A DNA stretch of 22,294 nt. Origin: Phoronis ovalis (lineage: Eukaryota; Phoronida; Phoronidae). Location: NCBI GenBank assembly GCA_028565635.1, contig JAOXYB010089607.1:1-22294 (forward strand), read 5' to 3'. The notes beneath the pieces were generated by a model. That model saw only the letters and a list, made by a program, of their open reading frames with translations, did no database searches and was not told where the DNA came from. This document shows positions 1 through 9,899 of the stretch, piece by piece (position 1 is the stretch's first letter; every line of letters begins with the position of its first letter). The translations under genes were made by a program, and so were the position numbers.

Positions 1-328
1 ATTTTGAAATGTCACCCAGCCCACAACACCCACCAACCCATGGCCTACGTGAATCCACCTTCGAATCGTCAAGTCAATGTTTCGTCTTTCCCGCATTAAG
101 CGGCCAGTCTGGTGCACTCTCGGGTACAAACATCTTGGAAGTAATTGAGGTCAAAATTACATCAGACCTGCGCTTTGACCTGTACTTACCCTGTCAAAAA
201 TACGAAGATGATCTGACGAAAGCTGAAGCCGTTAGAGCAACACAAACAAAAGGGTACATACGCCGACGCCGCCGCATGCGGTACGACTATATGCCCGTTC
301 ACTATTACATAGTGATGGGCATAAAAAC
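1..328 (-). mobile_element. Interspersed repeat, copy 1, with terminal hairpin
   Basis: Read on the minus strand, this stretch matches 11757-12068 block by block. Both copies begin with a TTTTTATGCCC hairpin end. A CAGGGTAA-type block and GTCAAAG...GCAGGTC follow, then a GA..ATTACTTCCAA block, a GACGATTC block and finally TTGGTGGG...GTGACATTT. The hairpin lies at 290-323: the outer arms are ATGCCC/GGGCAT and the inner arms CACTA/TAGTG. Only one repeat unit is visible, and the element may continue off the left edge. The plus-strand reading frame that crosses it is a by-product of the repeat. It lies in the intron downstream of focadhesin exon H and is probably a non-autonomous transposable element. 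Confidence 0.7.
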
Positions 329-391
329 CGCATTAAGCATAATTATAGAAGACTCTTAGCAAATGCTTCGGTTACTAAAACAACCACTTAC

Positions 392-514
392 CATTTGGCA
401 TTCTTATCAAGGGAGATAATATCGCAGACCAATGCAAAGGTGGTAGTACAGTTTCTGGACCTTCAATCAAGGCATTTAAGATAGCAACTAAACAATGTAT
501 TGGTTCAGATTCTC
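392..514 (-). CDS. FOCAD: Focadhesin-like, exon H (most 3' exon in the window)
   Basis: The exon is bounded by an acceptor TTTCCACAG and a donor GTAAGT, both consensus. It encodes about 41 residues starting GESEPIHCLVAIL and containing LPPLHWSAILSPLIR. That motif closely resembles the PPVNW..LLSPLMR stretch that I recall from the C-terminal focadhesin domain (formerly DUF3028) of vertebrate FOCAD. This is the strongest single clue to the gene's identity. The exon takes one base from exon G to complete its first glycine codon and ends in phase 1, so coding continues beyond the left edge. Confidence 0.85.
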
Positions 515-1310
515 CTGTGGAAATAAAACAGACAAATGTCATTTGAGCTGCTTGCATATAGAACACACAGACATATAGCGAAGCAGCAAAAAACACATTT
601 GATTGATAAAATAGAATCCTTTCTAATCACAGTTTCTCATCTTCACCACTAGGGGGGTGCATCACAATACCATTCATAGTATAGAAGTATAACATTATAT
701 TCATTTTGTTGCATAGTTCTTGCTAAATTCTTTATAAATTTGGAAAAATTGTAAATATAAAATTCAGTTTATCAGAAAATAAATGAAAGAAGATTTTTTG
801 AAGAAAAACAAATATATTTAAATGCATTGAATGCTAGATTAACTGTTAAATATCCGGTTTGCTCACAATATCCCCTGGTAGACAATTATATACTAGAAAC
901 TCCAACTAGAAAAGGTCCCATTTTAAACATTTATTTTTTCGTTTGAACATACGTTTTAACTTTCAAGTTAGTAGCTGTTACGTAAAGTTGTTAACACCTT
1001 TGCACTACATTTATCAAACTGACAAACCTTCTTTTCCATATTTGTGCAGTGCGTTTACTCCTGCTCTCAGAATACTTGTCTCTGGCAAATAATCAAAAGT
1101 TGAGGGAACTACAAAGGATGAAAATCCATTTTAAAAATAGTGTTCATAGGTAATTATTATTTATACTACTTTTTAAAACTTGCATAAAGTGAATAAATAT
1201 CAGGGTTAAACAACTTTAATAACACATGAAACATCAGCCATCTTAGCTAGAATACAAAACTACAGAACAGGAATTTAAATAACAAGTCTCCCAATGGAGA
1301 CAAAACTTAC
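515..1310 (-). other. Focadhesin intron G-H
   Basis: This is an AT-rich intron of about 0.8 kb with minus-strand donor GTAAGT at its 1310 end and acceptor CCACAG at its 515 end. I saw no coding potential, RNA gene or clear repeat in it apart from a short G run near 652-657. Confidence 0.7.
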
Positions 1311-1473
1311 CGGCATCAGATGTTGTGCTCTCATTGCCGGAATATGAAGCATAAACTATTGATAGTAACAATGCTGCTTCACCATATAGGTCTGACGAAA
1401 ATTGATTTTTCAACAGTTTAACTATGTCTGTTAAACATACAGTGTCCTGCTGCAAAGTAGAATCTATTGGAAG
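1311..1473 (-). CDS. FOCAD: Focadhesin-like, exon G
   Basis: Acceptor CATTTCAG and donor GTAAGT bound a 163-nt exon. It encodes about 54 residues starting LPIDSTLQQDTVCLTDIVKL. The helix-rich segment GEAALLLSIVYASYS falls where vertebrate focadhesin has, from memory, a WLLGHLHLS segment shortly before the PPVNW motif. That order and spacing agree with exon H following directly. The exon starts in phase 0 and ends in phase 1. Confidence 0.85.
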
Positions 1474-1852
1474 CTGAAATGGAGAAAGACATGTGTACAA
1501 AGACAATTTCTTAGATATGCAATTCTTAATTTACTTTGGTACTAGGTTATCCACTGACTAGCAGGCATACCTGCCTCTATTTTATCAATATATTTTTTAT
1601 CATGAAAACCCTTCATAAGCATGGACATTTCATGACTAAACAGATCAAATACTTCAATCAATTTTTCCTTAAATGTACTATTCCCTTGCCTTCCAACCAT
1701 ATGTCACTTAACCTTTTTTTAAAATATTTTTTAAAAGAAAATCAAAACTGCAAACTTCAATGGTAATGTTGTACTATAATAATTTTATTTCCATCCCCAA
1801 ATCTCAAGGATTCATAACTGATAAAATCTGCAAAAGCAATCGTGCTATTTAC

Positions 1853-1927
1853 AAACAGATTCTCTGATCCAACAAGTGCTGCCAAGCCTTTCATACAGGT
1901 TTGCCGCTCATTGGTTTGGAGATTCTC
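1853..1927 (-). CDS. FOCAD: Focadhesin-like, exon F
   Basis: The acceptor is TTTCTTTTCAG. The exon encodes about 25 residues including CMKGLAALVGSENLF, which resembles a remembered ALVGSEG stretch of vertebrate FOCAD. The donor chosen here is GTAAAT, after a TTT codon, and keeps phase 0 into exon G. A second in-phase donor (GTACAA, exon end at 1775) would add 26 residues (VNSTIAFADFISYESLRFGD...) without a stop. The shorter form is preferred because its donor is better and the spacing to exon G fits the vertebrate protein. Confidence 0.7.
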
Positions 1928-2783
1928 CTGAAAAGAAACAGAACCAGTTTATTATTCCTCATTCTAGTTTGACTTTCAAAACCAGGAGGGTGCTCAAGGT
2001 TTTTTTGAGTTTAGTTTTGAAATGCAGGCGCACATCTTAAAATGTTTTGGCAACTACAGTGGTAAGAGGTTTAACGATATTTGAGTTACTGCAAAAGTTT
2101 TTGAAACAATTTTTGAAAATAATATGGAATCAATCCTAATTTCCTTAATATAATGTTTTGCAGTTTATAATGGATAGCAATTCAAGCTAAGGTTTTAGTC
2201 CAAACATAAAAAGTAAAAAAATATACACTTGGACTTCAAAATCTTCACACCTATATTCAAACATGATTTGAATACGTTGGAGTGTTGAATAAGAAGGAGC
2301 TAGTTTCATTTTCTTTATTCGAAAATTTGCATCTCAACTATGATAAGAAATAAGGATGGGCCCCTTTTCCTTATTTAAAACTCTCATTAAAATAAGAAAT
2401 AGTTTATTTTTTCCTTTTTTAAATAAGGGAAAAGGAAAAAGAACTAATTTAATTATTATACAATGCAAAAAAAAGATTGAGAAGTAATTCAATAAGTGTA
2501 GTTAGTATATCATAATAAATAATCACACGGCAAAAGCAATCAGAGCATATTTCTACATGAAAGCACATTTTATAAAATTCAAGATGACATTTATTTACTA
2601 GATTTATTACTAGGATGCCAAAACACCAAATAAACTTGAACATCCACGAAATCACTGCACATTCCTTTTCTAGGCATCACCAACAGGTCATCAATAATGA
2701 TGAATGTGTCAAGATAATGGCAAAACATTTAATCAAGTTATGAAAAATCTAGCAATGTAAGGAGTACTCTGGTAAACATATAC
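1928..2783 (-). other. Focadhesin intron E-F
   Basis: This AT-rich intron holds one notable structure, an imperfect inverted repeat with arms at 2363-2380 and 2417-2435 (CCTTTTCC(C)TTATTTAAAA). No coding exon was recognised. The minus-strand reading frame at 2449-2655 resembles no focadhesin segment and has the low-complexity composition of a chance frame. Confidence 0.6.
2363..2435. repeat. Imperfect inverted repeat in intron
   Basis: The left arm at 2363-2380 reads CCTTTTCCTTATTTAAAA. The right arm at 2417-2435 is its reverse complement with one extra base, separated by about 36 nt. It would form a stem of roughly 18 bp in either strand's transcript. It could be a small MITE remnant or chance in AT-rich sequence. 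Confidence 0.45.
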
Positions 2784-3017
2784 CTGCAGTAATATTTTTG
2801 ACCATTCATTCTTGCAAAGATCTAAAGTTTTTTCAATGGATGTCATTCCCACTGATGAACAACCATGACAAAGAATGCCTACAGCCTCGTGGAAACTACA
2901 GTCTTGTGTAGAAAGAAGATTATGGAGCATTTCTGATATTGCTTGCACTTTGTCTGCCATGAATATATTGGCAATAAATCCAGCAACAGTTACAATTGCT
3001 ATTGCATAAGCTATCTC
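2784..3017 (-). CDS. FOCAD: Focadhesin-like, exon E
   Basis: Acceptor CATTATAG and donor GTATAT bound 234 nt, exactly 78 codons and phase 0 at both ends. The translation begins EIAYAIAIVTVAGFIAN and includes AVGILCHGCSSVG, which resembles the GLGM.LHGLS.CG type of repeat found in focadhesin. The exon is all-helical in character, as expected for an ARM/HEAT-type scaffold. It joins exon D (phase 0) and exon F (phase 0). Confidence 0.85.
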
Positions 3018-3333
3018 CTATAATGGAATACATGTACTATATCTGTATGGATAATATTTATGCCAATATTTTTGTTAAGATTTTTGTAAATCCCTTTTTA
3101 GATGAGTACACATAAAAAATGCAAGATATATTGCGCGTTCTGCTACATTCAAAAAGTCTTATTTACGTCTTATTACTTATAAAATTCATTGTTTGGTTGC
3201 AGAAGATTGGTTTTGGAAAACATGTTAATCTACTATTTATTGCAAAAACTTCAGACACCTCAACTTTAAAATAAATGTGTTTCTTTCTCCAGCATTTCTT
3301 TTTTAAGGTTATGGTCACAGGAAGGTTACATAC

Positions 3334-3481
3334 CAGTCTTTCTTTATCCCTGTGTTGTGAGGAATCATCCAAGACAGTGACCAATCTCTGATGAATCAAC
3401 TGGACATGTGTCTTATATTCAGCATTTGGTCTTTGACATAAAGCAACCAGAAGTTTGGCTAAACTAAGAAAACTTCCAGAA
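3334..3481 (-). CDS. FOCAD: Focadhesin-like, exon D
   Basis: Acceptor TTCTGTTTAG and donor GTATGT bound 148 nt. The first base completes a serine codon begun in exon C. The exon encodes about 49 residues (SGSFLSLAKLLVALCQRP..., ending in a charged SSQHRDKERL). Amphipathic helices fit an ARM-repeat protein. It ends in phase 0. Confidence 0.8.
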
Positions 3482-4098
3482 CTAAACAGAAAAACAATCT
3501 TATCACTTAGAAAGTAATGAGATTGGGCTATCTAGTACAAACATGTGCTAAACCAATTCCATAAACATCATGCTTATGTGATAACTGAGTGGAATGAATA
3601 TCAGTAATATATAATAACAAAAATAACAAAAAATGTAGATTAAAGGTTTACTGATGATCATTCATTGATGACGACAGGAACTCTTTAAACTATTCGTATA
3701 AATCGCTCATACACTATGTCATCTCACATCTGAGGGACAGTACAGATGACTTAATGGCAAAGTCCAAATGATTGAAACATGAATTGGAAAGCCCAGGAAC
3801 TAATAAACCTGACAACACAGATTGGTACTGAACTCGAGATTACAGAGGGAACAGACAGGGAACAACCATTCTACCACAGAGCCATCCGGTTGCTATAATT
3901 GCAGGTTTTGATACTCTAGAAACATTTGACAAAGTTGTTGGTGTATACAGAGCATATTTTATTTTTGATAGTTGGATATGATGATATTAGTGAATCATGG
4001 AGAATAAAACTAAAATAGAAATATATTAAAATTAGATAAAACATTTAGTAAAACATTAATTAAATGATAAAATGTAAGCCTCATTAAAATCTACATAC
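3482..4098 (-). other. Focadhesin intron C-D
   Basis: The intron is about 0.6 kb and contains a tRNA-like SINE candidate in its middle. The remainder is AT-rich with no further recognisable content. Confidence 0.6.
3700..3893 (-). mobile_element. tRNA-derived SINE candidate
   Basis: On the minus strand there is a pol III A-box-like stretch TGGCTCTGTGGTAG (3884-3871). A B-box-like stretch GAGTTCAGTACC (3835-3824) follows about 50 nt from the start of the A box, the spacing of a tRNA promoter. The sequence between does not look like an intact tRNA, and an unrelated tail follows, the usual layout of a tRNA-derived SINE. The tail end at about 3700 is a guess, and no target-site duplication was identified. 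Confidence 0.45.
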
Positions 4099-4172
4099 CT
4101 GACATTCTGTAAGGGTTTGCTCAAACAATTATCTTCAAGTGCCTGAATAGCTTTCCATACGCAACTGGATCC
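4099..4172 (-). CDS. FOCAD: Focadhesin-like, exon C
   Basis: This is a short 74-nt exon with acceptor TTCATGCAG and a strong donor GTATGT. It encodes GSSCVWKAIQALEDNCLSKP followed by LQNV, then two bases of a serine codon finished by exon D. It starts in phase 0 after exon B. The other frame across this region is closed by a stop, so the splice-consistent frame is the credible one. Confidence 0.8.
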
Positions 4173-4437
4173 CTGCATGAAGTACATATTTAATTTTATA
4201 ACTGATTCCGTAACTTTTATCAACACTCACAAAGAAGTAGCTTCCCATTTTCTTTGATAAATAAAATAAGACAACACAATGTGTTGCAACACTGAAGTTA
4301 TGCATTATGGCAAGAGACTGAAGAAAGAGATCACACAACTAAGTGGGAGCACAAATCAGTGGCAACATGAATTAGTAATGGGGAGAAATAATTAGTTCAA
4401 TTATAATGTTCATTGCTATCATATCAATTGCATTTAC

Positions 4438-4683
4438 CTCTTCTACACTGATCTCATCAAAGTTTTCTTGTATCAGTTTTGCCAATATCATGCCTATACC
4501 AACATTGCTTATGAACAGGGCCATTGAGGAATATCCCAAATCTTGCTGTTTTGGCAACTGTTCTGTTAGCAAAGCAATCGTCTTCAACACCATGTCCAAA
4601 TTAGCTTGGATCATGTTTGGTAGCAAAGGAACCACAGCTATGGATGCACATGACTGAATAAAGAGACTTTCCAGTGAGGTTTT
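4438..4683 (-). CDS. FOCAD: Focadhesin-like, exon B
   Basis: Acceptor CATTACAG and donor GTAAAT bound 246 nt, 82 codons in phase 0. The translation starts KTSLESLFIQSCASIAVVPL and runs on through NMIQANLDMVLKTIALLTEQ to SNVGIGMILAKLIQENFDEI. The GIGMILAKL...FDEIS stretch resembles a GLGMVL-type repeat of focadhesin. This is the first exon after the giant intron that houses the receptor cluster. Confidence 0.85.
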
Positions 4684-4685
4684 CT

Positions 4686-5455
4686 GTAATGAGAAGTAAA
4701 CACTGTCATTAATGATGACTATAATTTATATCAAACAGCTGGATCCTCTGTTGATCTTCAAGAAGGGTAGAAAAACTTTATTCATGATACATGATTGTGC
4801 CTCTGTGACATCTGCAATGTGTGTCATGACTCAAATTTGGGCATGAACTGTACTCAGAAACTTTTTATAGTATCCACTGTGAATTGTGAACAGCTTATTA
4901 AATGTTTGTTATACATAAACTGTTATAGCTGGGGAAAAAAACATGACTGACACAACCGGAATCAAGCTTCAGTTTGAAGGGAACCACATTGAGGGACTGT
5001 TATGGTTTCAATACCTTAATGTTAAGCATTTTTTATCGACATCCCAAACATCTGTGATGCTACTAAAAATTATTTATCAAATCCTTTTATTCTAGAAAAC
5101 TTCTAATTCTAAATAAGCACTCCAGATAAAAATAATATGAAAGGGACATGTATGAAACGCAGGCTCTATTTAAAACATTTAAAACACAACATACTAAGCA
5201 TATGGTTGAAAAGCGGGCAAATTACACAATCCCAATGCCATGAATTTTTATATCTCTGTCTTATTTTTTGCCTACAAAGACAACTCAGATGTGAGTATAT
5301 GAATGTGTATAGTACATCACAATAAAATCTGTGAAGTCATGTTTTAAATTATTAAAGCTGTTTTTTTTTGCAAAGAATCACAAGTCACTGCTAAAAACAT
5401 GTGCATAAAATGCTGTGCAATTTCTTTTCTTGAAGTACAAAGAAAAATCAATATA
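4686..5455. other. Intronic stretch without recognised genes
   Basis: AT-rich sequence. The plus-strand reading frame at 5137-5325 has no recognisable similarity and no flanking gene signals. Nothing else stands out. Confidence 0.5.
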
Positions 5456-6010
5456 GAGTCTTAGTCTACCAGATACTGAAATATAAAAACAGCAACATAT
5501 TGAGAGATTTGCATAAAATTTCATTTTATTAGACTCTTATTATGTGGGGTGCTGTGACCAACCACCTTAAAATAAAACAAATGTAAACAATGTGCCGTGA
5601 CTTGTTTCAAATAAACTAATAGTATATTGCATCAATTTTTTTCACTTCTTAATTTATCTCATTTTTTATTTATTCAAAATTTTACAACCACTGAGAAACA
5701 TTAACCCAGAAAAAGTTTTATTGCAATCATACTTAAGAGTTTACCAGAGACTCAAATATAAAAATAGCAAAATATTGAGAGATTTGCATTAAGTTTCGTT
5801 TTATTAGACTCTTATTAGGTTGGGGTGCTGTGACCAACTACCTTGAAATAAAACAAATGTATACAATGTGCACTTAATAAATTAATAGTATATTACATCA
5901 ATATTTTCACTTCTTAATTTATCTGGGTTTTTTTTAATTTCTTTAAAATTTTACAACCTCTGAGAAACATTAACCCAGAAAAAGTTTTATTGCAATCATA
6001 CATAAGAGTG
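5456..6010. repeat. Two-copy direct tandem duplication, about 270-275 bp unit
   Basis: Copy 1 (about 5456-5737) and copy 2 (about 5740-6010) share a series of blocks in the same order. These include TTGAGAGATTTGCAT, TTATTAGACTCTTATTA, GGGGTGCTGTGACCAAC, AATAGTATATT and, near the end, AACCCAGAAAAAGTTTTATT. Matching blocks lie 275 bp apart at the start and 269 bp apart at the end, so several small indels have accumulated. No open frame is shared, so this is duplicated non-coding sequence of unknown origin. Confidence 0.85.
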
Positions 6011-9000
6011 CTGTTTGACTCATACATATTCAGTGACATGCTAGAACTCTTACAAATGTTATCAAAGGCTTTTAATATAATTATTTGAACAAATAAAATA
6101 TGAAGTGATGGATATTAACAATGATTTTCTCTTACAGTAGGTAATAAACGTGTATATATCATTTGAAAGTGCTTGCATTTATTAAAAAAAAAAACACTTG
6201 GTCCAATTTATAAATATCTATGGCAGATTTATGGGTGTTTAGTGTTGTTGATGATAACGCTTTTCCTCAAAAATCAATTGGAATTCTTAAGTTGGTCAAA
6301 AACCATGCCCCTAAAGCACTATAAAATTAGAAAAGAGCTAAACATCTGAGCATTCTGGATAGACCAACATCTGTTTCGTGACCTTGAATTTTTGATGAAA
6401 AAATACTCTATATCTACAGGCAAAAAGAAGAAACCTTAATGTTGGTTAATTAGGTTATTAGAGCAGTAAGTACATCACAGGTATTGTAATAGCTGTTTAC
6501 AGTACTACAGATTAAAATTAATACTATTTCTATTGGCAGGCAATAGGAAAACTAATTTAGTGATATTCCATAAGCTTGAAGAGCTACATGATCAAGCCAT
6601 TTATTAGGTACTTCAGTCCTACTTTGTGTGTTCAGCACCATGATGAAATTACTGATAGCGAGAAATTATATCATATTTGAAAATTCAAATACTGTTTGCT
6701 AATTCAAACAAATATAATTGCATCTACTAACATTGATAGGAGTTGTGCATGAATGTTTAAAAATGAAAGCAAATTATGTTTAATCTCTTGCTGGTTATAA
6801 TCATATAGAGTACATATTTTTTACTTAAGTAAAAATGTTAAAATTGGCCGGGAAGTTGACCTTGAGGTCAAAAAGTTTCCAAAGGTCAATAGGTCAAACA
6901 AAAAATAAATAATTTTATTTGGTGCGATGAAGAAGTCATTAAGAGTTAAAAAAGTAACAAAATTCTTAACATTTGTTGGAAAGTTCAGAAATGATGTCGA
7001 AAGCATGTCATTTATAGGTCATAAAATGTCACAGAAATCAATAGCCGCAATCTAGCTATCCAGCTGTAAATCATGTATTGATTGGAATCATATATTCGCA
7101 TGGGTACACACTGTACAAACTGCAGTCCCAGCTCCTTGCATGCAATAATTCAGAAGTTCATGCACGGAAAGCAAGGCCAATTTTTTATCTATGTAAAAAT
7201 ATAAAGATTTTTAGCTAGTAATTAAACTTACTGCATATATTGTGTATCATTATTTGGATAAATCTAATTTATAGAGCATATTATTTTTAAACAATGTATG
7301 TAACAACAAATAATTCTTTAGTTACATGCTTACAAAGTTTCAATTTTTAATTGTAACTGGTATGAATGATTGTTTTGCAGATGATTTTACAATATTCCGT
7401 GGAACCGACCAGTTACATTTTGTATAAATTGATATTTAATTATATAAATTAGATAAATTTTTACTAAATTAGATTGAAAAGCATGTTTCTACTGATCATA
7501 AATGACCAACAAGACCTTGAAAAGTGGAGGTGACCCCAACAATTCTACAGCAGACATGAGCAAGCTTAGGGCAGAATTATTGTGTCAGAAAAACAACCCT
7601 TACATACATTTTTCGCCAACATTTCTAAATGAAGTTCATTTACAAATAAACATGAACAAAATTTATTTGATTTGTGAGTTACATACTGTAACTTGGTACA
7701 TATCCAGTCCTTTAGTAGAACAGGTGACTACTTGTTAAAAGTTTTGACTAAAATCTTGAAAATATAGACAGCCATGTAAAATTTCAATAAGTGACTGATA
7801 GTACATGCAGTTACTTCAACTATAGTGATAGTCACTTGGTAAACCTAACTATATAAACTACACTCACATTAATACAATTTTTTATTAACATCATGGCAAA
7901 TATTACAAAAAAAACTACAAAGGAGCTATAGGTGAAATATGTTATAAGTACACACATCTTGAGATTTCGTACTGAAACAGCAATGTAAAATATTAACATG
8001 CATTATTGATCGAGCACTAGGAGGCATCGACACGTCATGGAAACAAAAAAAATTAAAAAAGGATGTCAAAACCAATGAAGAACATGTTAATTTAAGGCCA
8101 ATATACTTGACAAGATAACTCAATATTAATTATATCATGGTACAAAGGTAGTAAGGTCGGTTTATTACATGATTGTTGAATGCAAATAAGATATGTTCAC
8201 ATGACCATTTGAGAGCTAACATAACACAATTAGGAGACTAAGAACTAATAAAATGATAAAAACAAATAAAATATCTGTCATATTTTGCTGGATCTGTTTG
8301 CCAAAGTAGCTAACTTATAGTTATTGTGATTAAGATGAGTACAGTTTCACTACGGTTAGCAGAATGATATATTAATTAGTACTAATTATTTATCACATGC
8401 GAAAGTTTTAATCTCCGACATAGGGCACTGCAAAAAACATTTCAGGAAAAGAATCTGTTAGTGTTAGCTAGTTACTTTTAACCAGGAGTTTAAAGGTGAG
8501 TATCATAAACCAGATGATTATGAAAGTAAAGACATGTGGATATTAGTAGCCTTAGGCCTGCTGATATTAATTAATCTATGTGTTTTTTCTGCTGACTTAT
8601 AATTAAAAAATTTAAACATTATTTGTTATTTACACAATGTTTATACTAGATATATCAGTACACACATATATTATTAGAGGTATATGCATATTTATATATT
8701 TTTATGTGCCTGTGTATATGTATGTATATGTTGTATATAATTATGTATAATTACATGCCTGGGTAGATGTGTATGTGTGTGTATAATTATATGTTTGTAT
8801 AGTCATATTGTACTTGACACATTAGTAGTTTTATTTAGTATTGTTGTTACTTGCATTTGTACATGTACTTTGTGAAATATGTTACTGTGGCAATATGTAT
8901 AATAAGTCACAGTGTAATATTTATTCAAGATATTTTATTTGTCTTTGATTCTTAATTTCGACAGAATCTACTTCAAACAGGTAGCCATAGAGGAATTTTA

Positions 9001-9400
9001 TTAAAACTGAGCCTCCTAAAATCTTATACCAATTAATAAATATCTGAAAATATCTTGGACAACTGTTTAATAAAGGTCGACAACATTATTGTACTCAACA
9101 AAATGTCCTGAATTTTGTTTTTCAGGGTTTTATATGTTTTATATTCATTAGTCAGAAAAAAGCAGCTCACAAACAACTTACAACTAGAGTTTTGCTTAAA
9201 AATAAGCTGTAATATGTCTGTTATTTAAATTGGTTTGACAGGCTGACTTAATTGACTTTGTGTCAGGACATAAATTTGATAAATTATAATTTGAAAAAAA
9301 TATAGCAGATCCAATTTTTCAAAGCAGCTTGAGTCAATGTCATACTTGACTAATGCAGACTATACTTCGTTACAATTATTGCCAACTTCTTTCTTTTATT
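6011..9400. other. Long AT-rich intergenic/intronic stretch
   Basis: About 3.4 kb between the tandem duplication and the receptor 1 upstream region. It holds AT-rich sequence with homopolymer runs and a TA/TG microsatellite (8640-8800). The plus-strand frame 7502-7738 (78 codons) starts with a hydrophilic MTNKTLKSGGDPNNSTADMS stretch but turns into low-complexity sequence. I do not recognise it and do not annotate it as a gene. Confidence 0.5.
8640..8800. repeat. Degenerate TA/TG microsatellite
   Basis: This is an imperfect run of TATATG, TGTATG and TGTGTG units, including TATGTATATGTTGTATATAA and GTGTATGTGTGTGTATAAT. It is simple-sequence DNA with no further meaning that I can see. Confidence 0.7.
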
Positions 9401-9549
9401 ACAGGTGTTCATGACTAGTTAAACACAGAGCAGGCTGCAAAAATTTAAAGAGCAAAATAAATTTAAACAGAAGACAAGTACCATTAATGCGTAGAATACT
9501 AAATAAATAATAAAACTACATAAACTGCAAGATACAAGTAGTACACGGA

Positions 9550-9777
9550 ATGAGCTGCAGATAATTCTTCATGAAGAAAGTACAAATTCATAGTATTTAA
9601 ATTATTTCTTAATATCTTTGCTAAAACAAAATTTATTTCACATACCAGTATATTAAATCAAGTATTTTCTTAACCTTTCGCATGCAAATGAATGACTTCT
9701 TGTTGAAGAACACATCAAGTAAACTATAGTGTAACAACAATGTGACAGAAGCTGCAGATAATTTTTCATGAAGAAAA
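9550..9777 (+). repeat. Receptor 1 upstream repeat motif (two copies)
   Basis: A block GCTGCAGATAATT(C/T)TTCATG followed by AAGAAA occurs at 9554-9579 and again at 9751-9776, about 200 bp apart. A close version (GCTGCAGATAATTTTTCAAG) lies upstream of receptor 2 at 14963-14985. Either it is an ancestral part of the duplicated promoter/5' region or a conserved control site. Its presence at both genes and doubling at one is what can be seen. Confidence 0.65.
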
Positions 9778-9899
9778 TCATGAAGTATTGTGCGTATAAT
9801 GAATTAAATATCATTGCAACTAATGAAATTTAGCGATTTGTAAATTTGGCTGAGGCTCTGATTTTCTTTGACAAGTTTCATGAAAATGATTGATGAAGG

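Noticed and set aside
9-359. 116-codon plus-strand frame at the left edge
   Set aside because: It is the antisense of interspersed repeat copy 1. The same DNA recurs at 11757-12068, where the frame is not kept.
3824-3893. Functional tRNA gene on the minus strand
   Set aside because: A and B boxes are present, but a clean acceptor stem, anticodon stem and T stem could not be built by eye. A SINE head is the better reading.
4135-4338. Minus-strand 67-codon frame spanning exon C
   Set aside because: It uses a different frame from the splice-consistent one and stops inside the exon. The phase-matched reading continues from exon B to exon D.
7502-7738. 78-codon frame starting MTNKTLKSGGDPNNSTADMS
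   Set aside because: The hydrophilic start is protein-like, but the frame has no homologue that I recognise and no clear splice signals, and it sits alone in a long spacer. It remains a weak candidate only.
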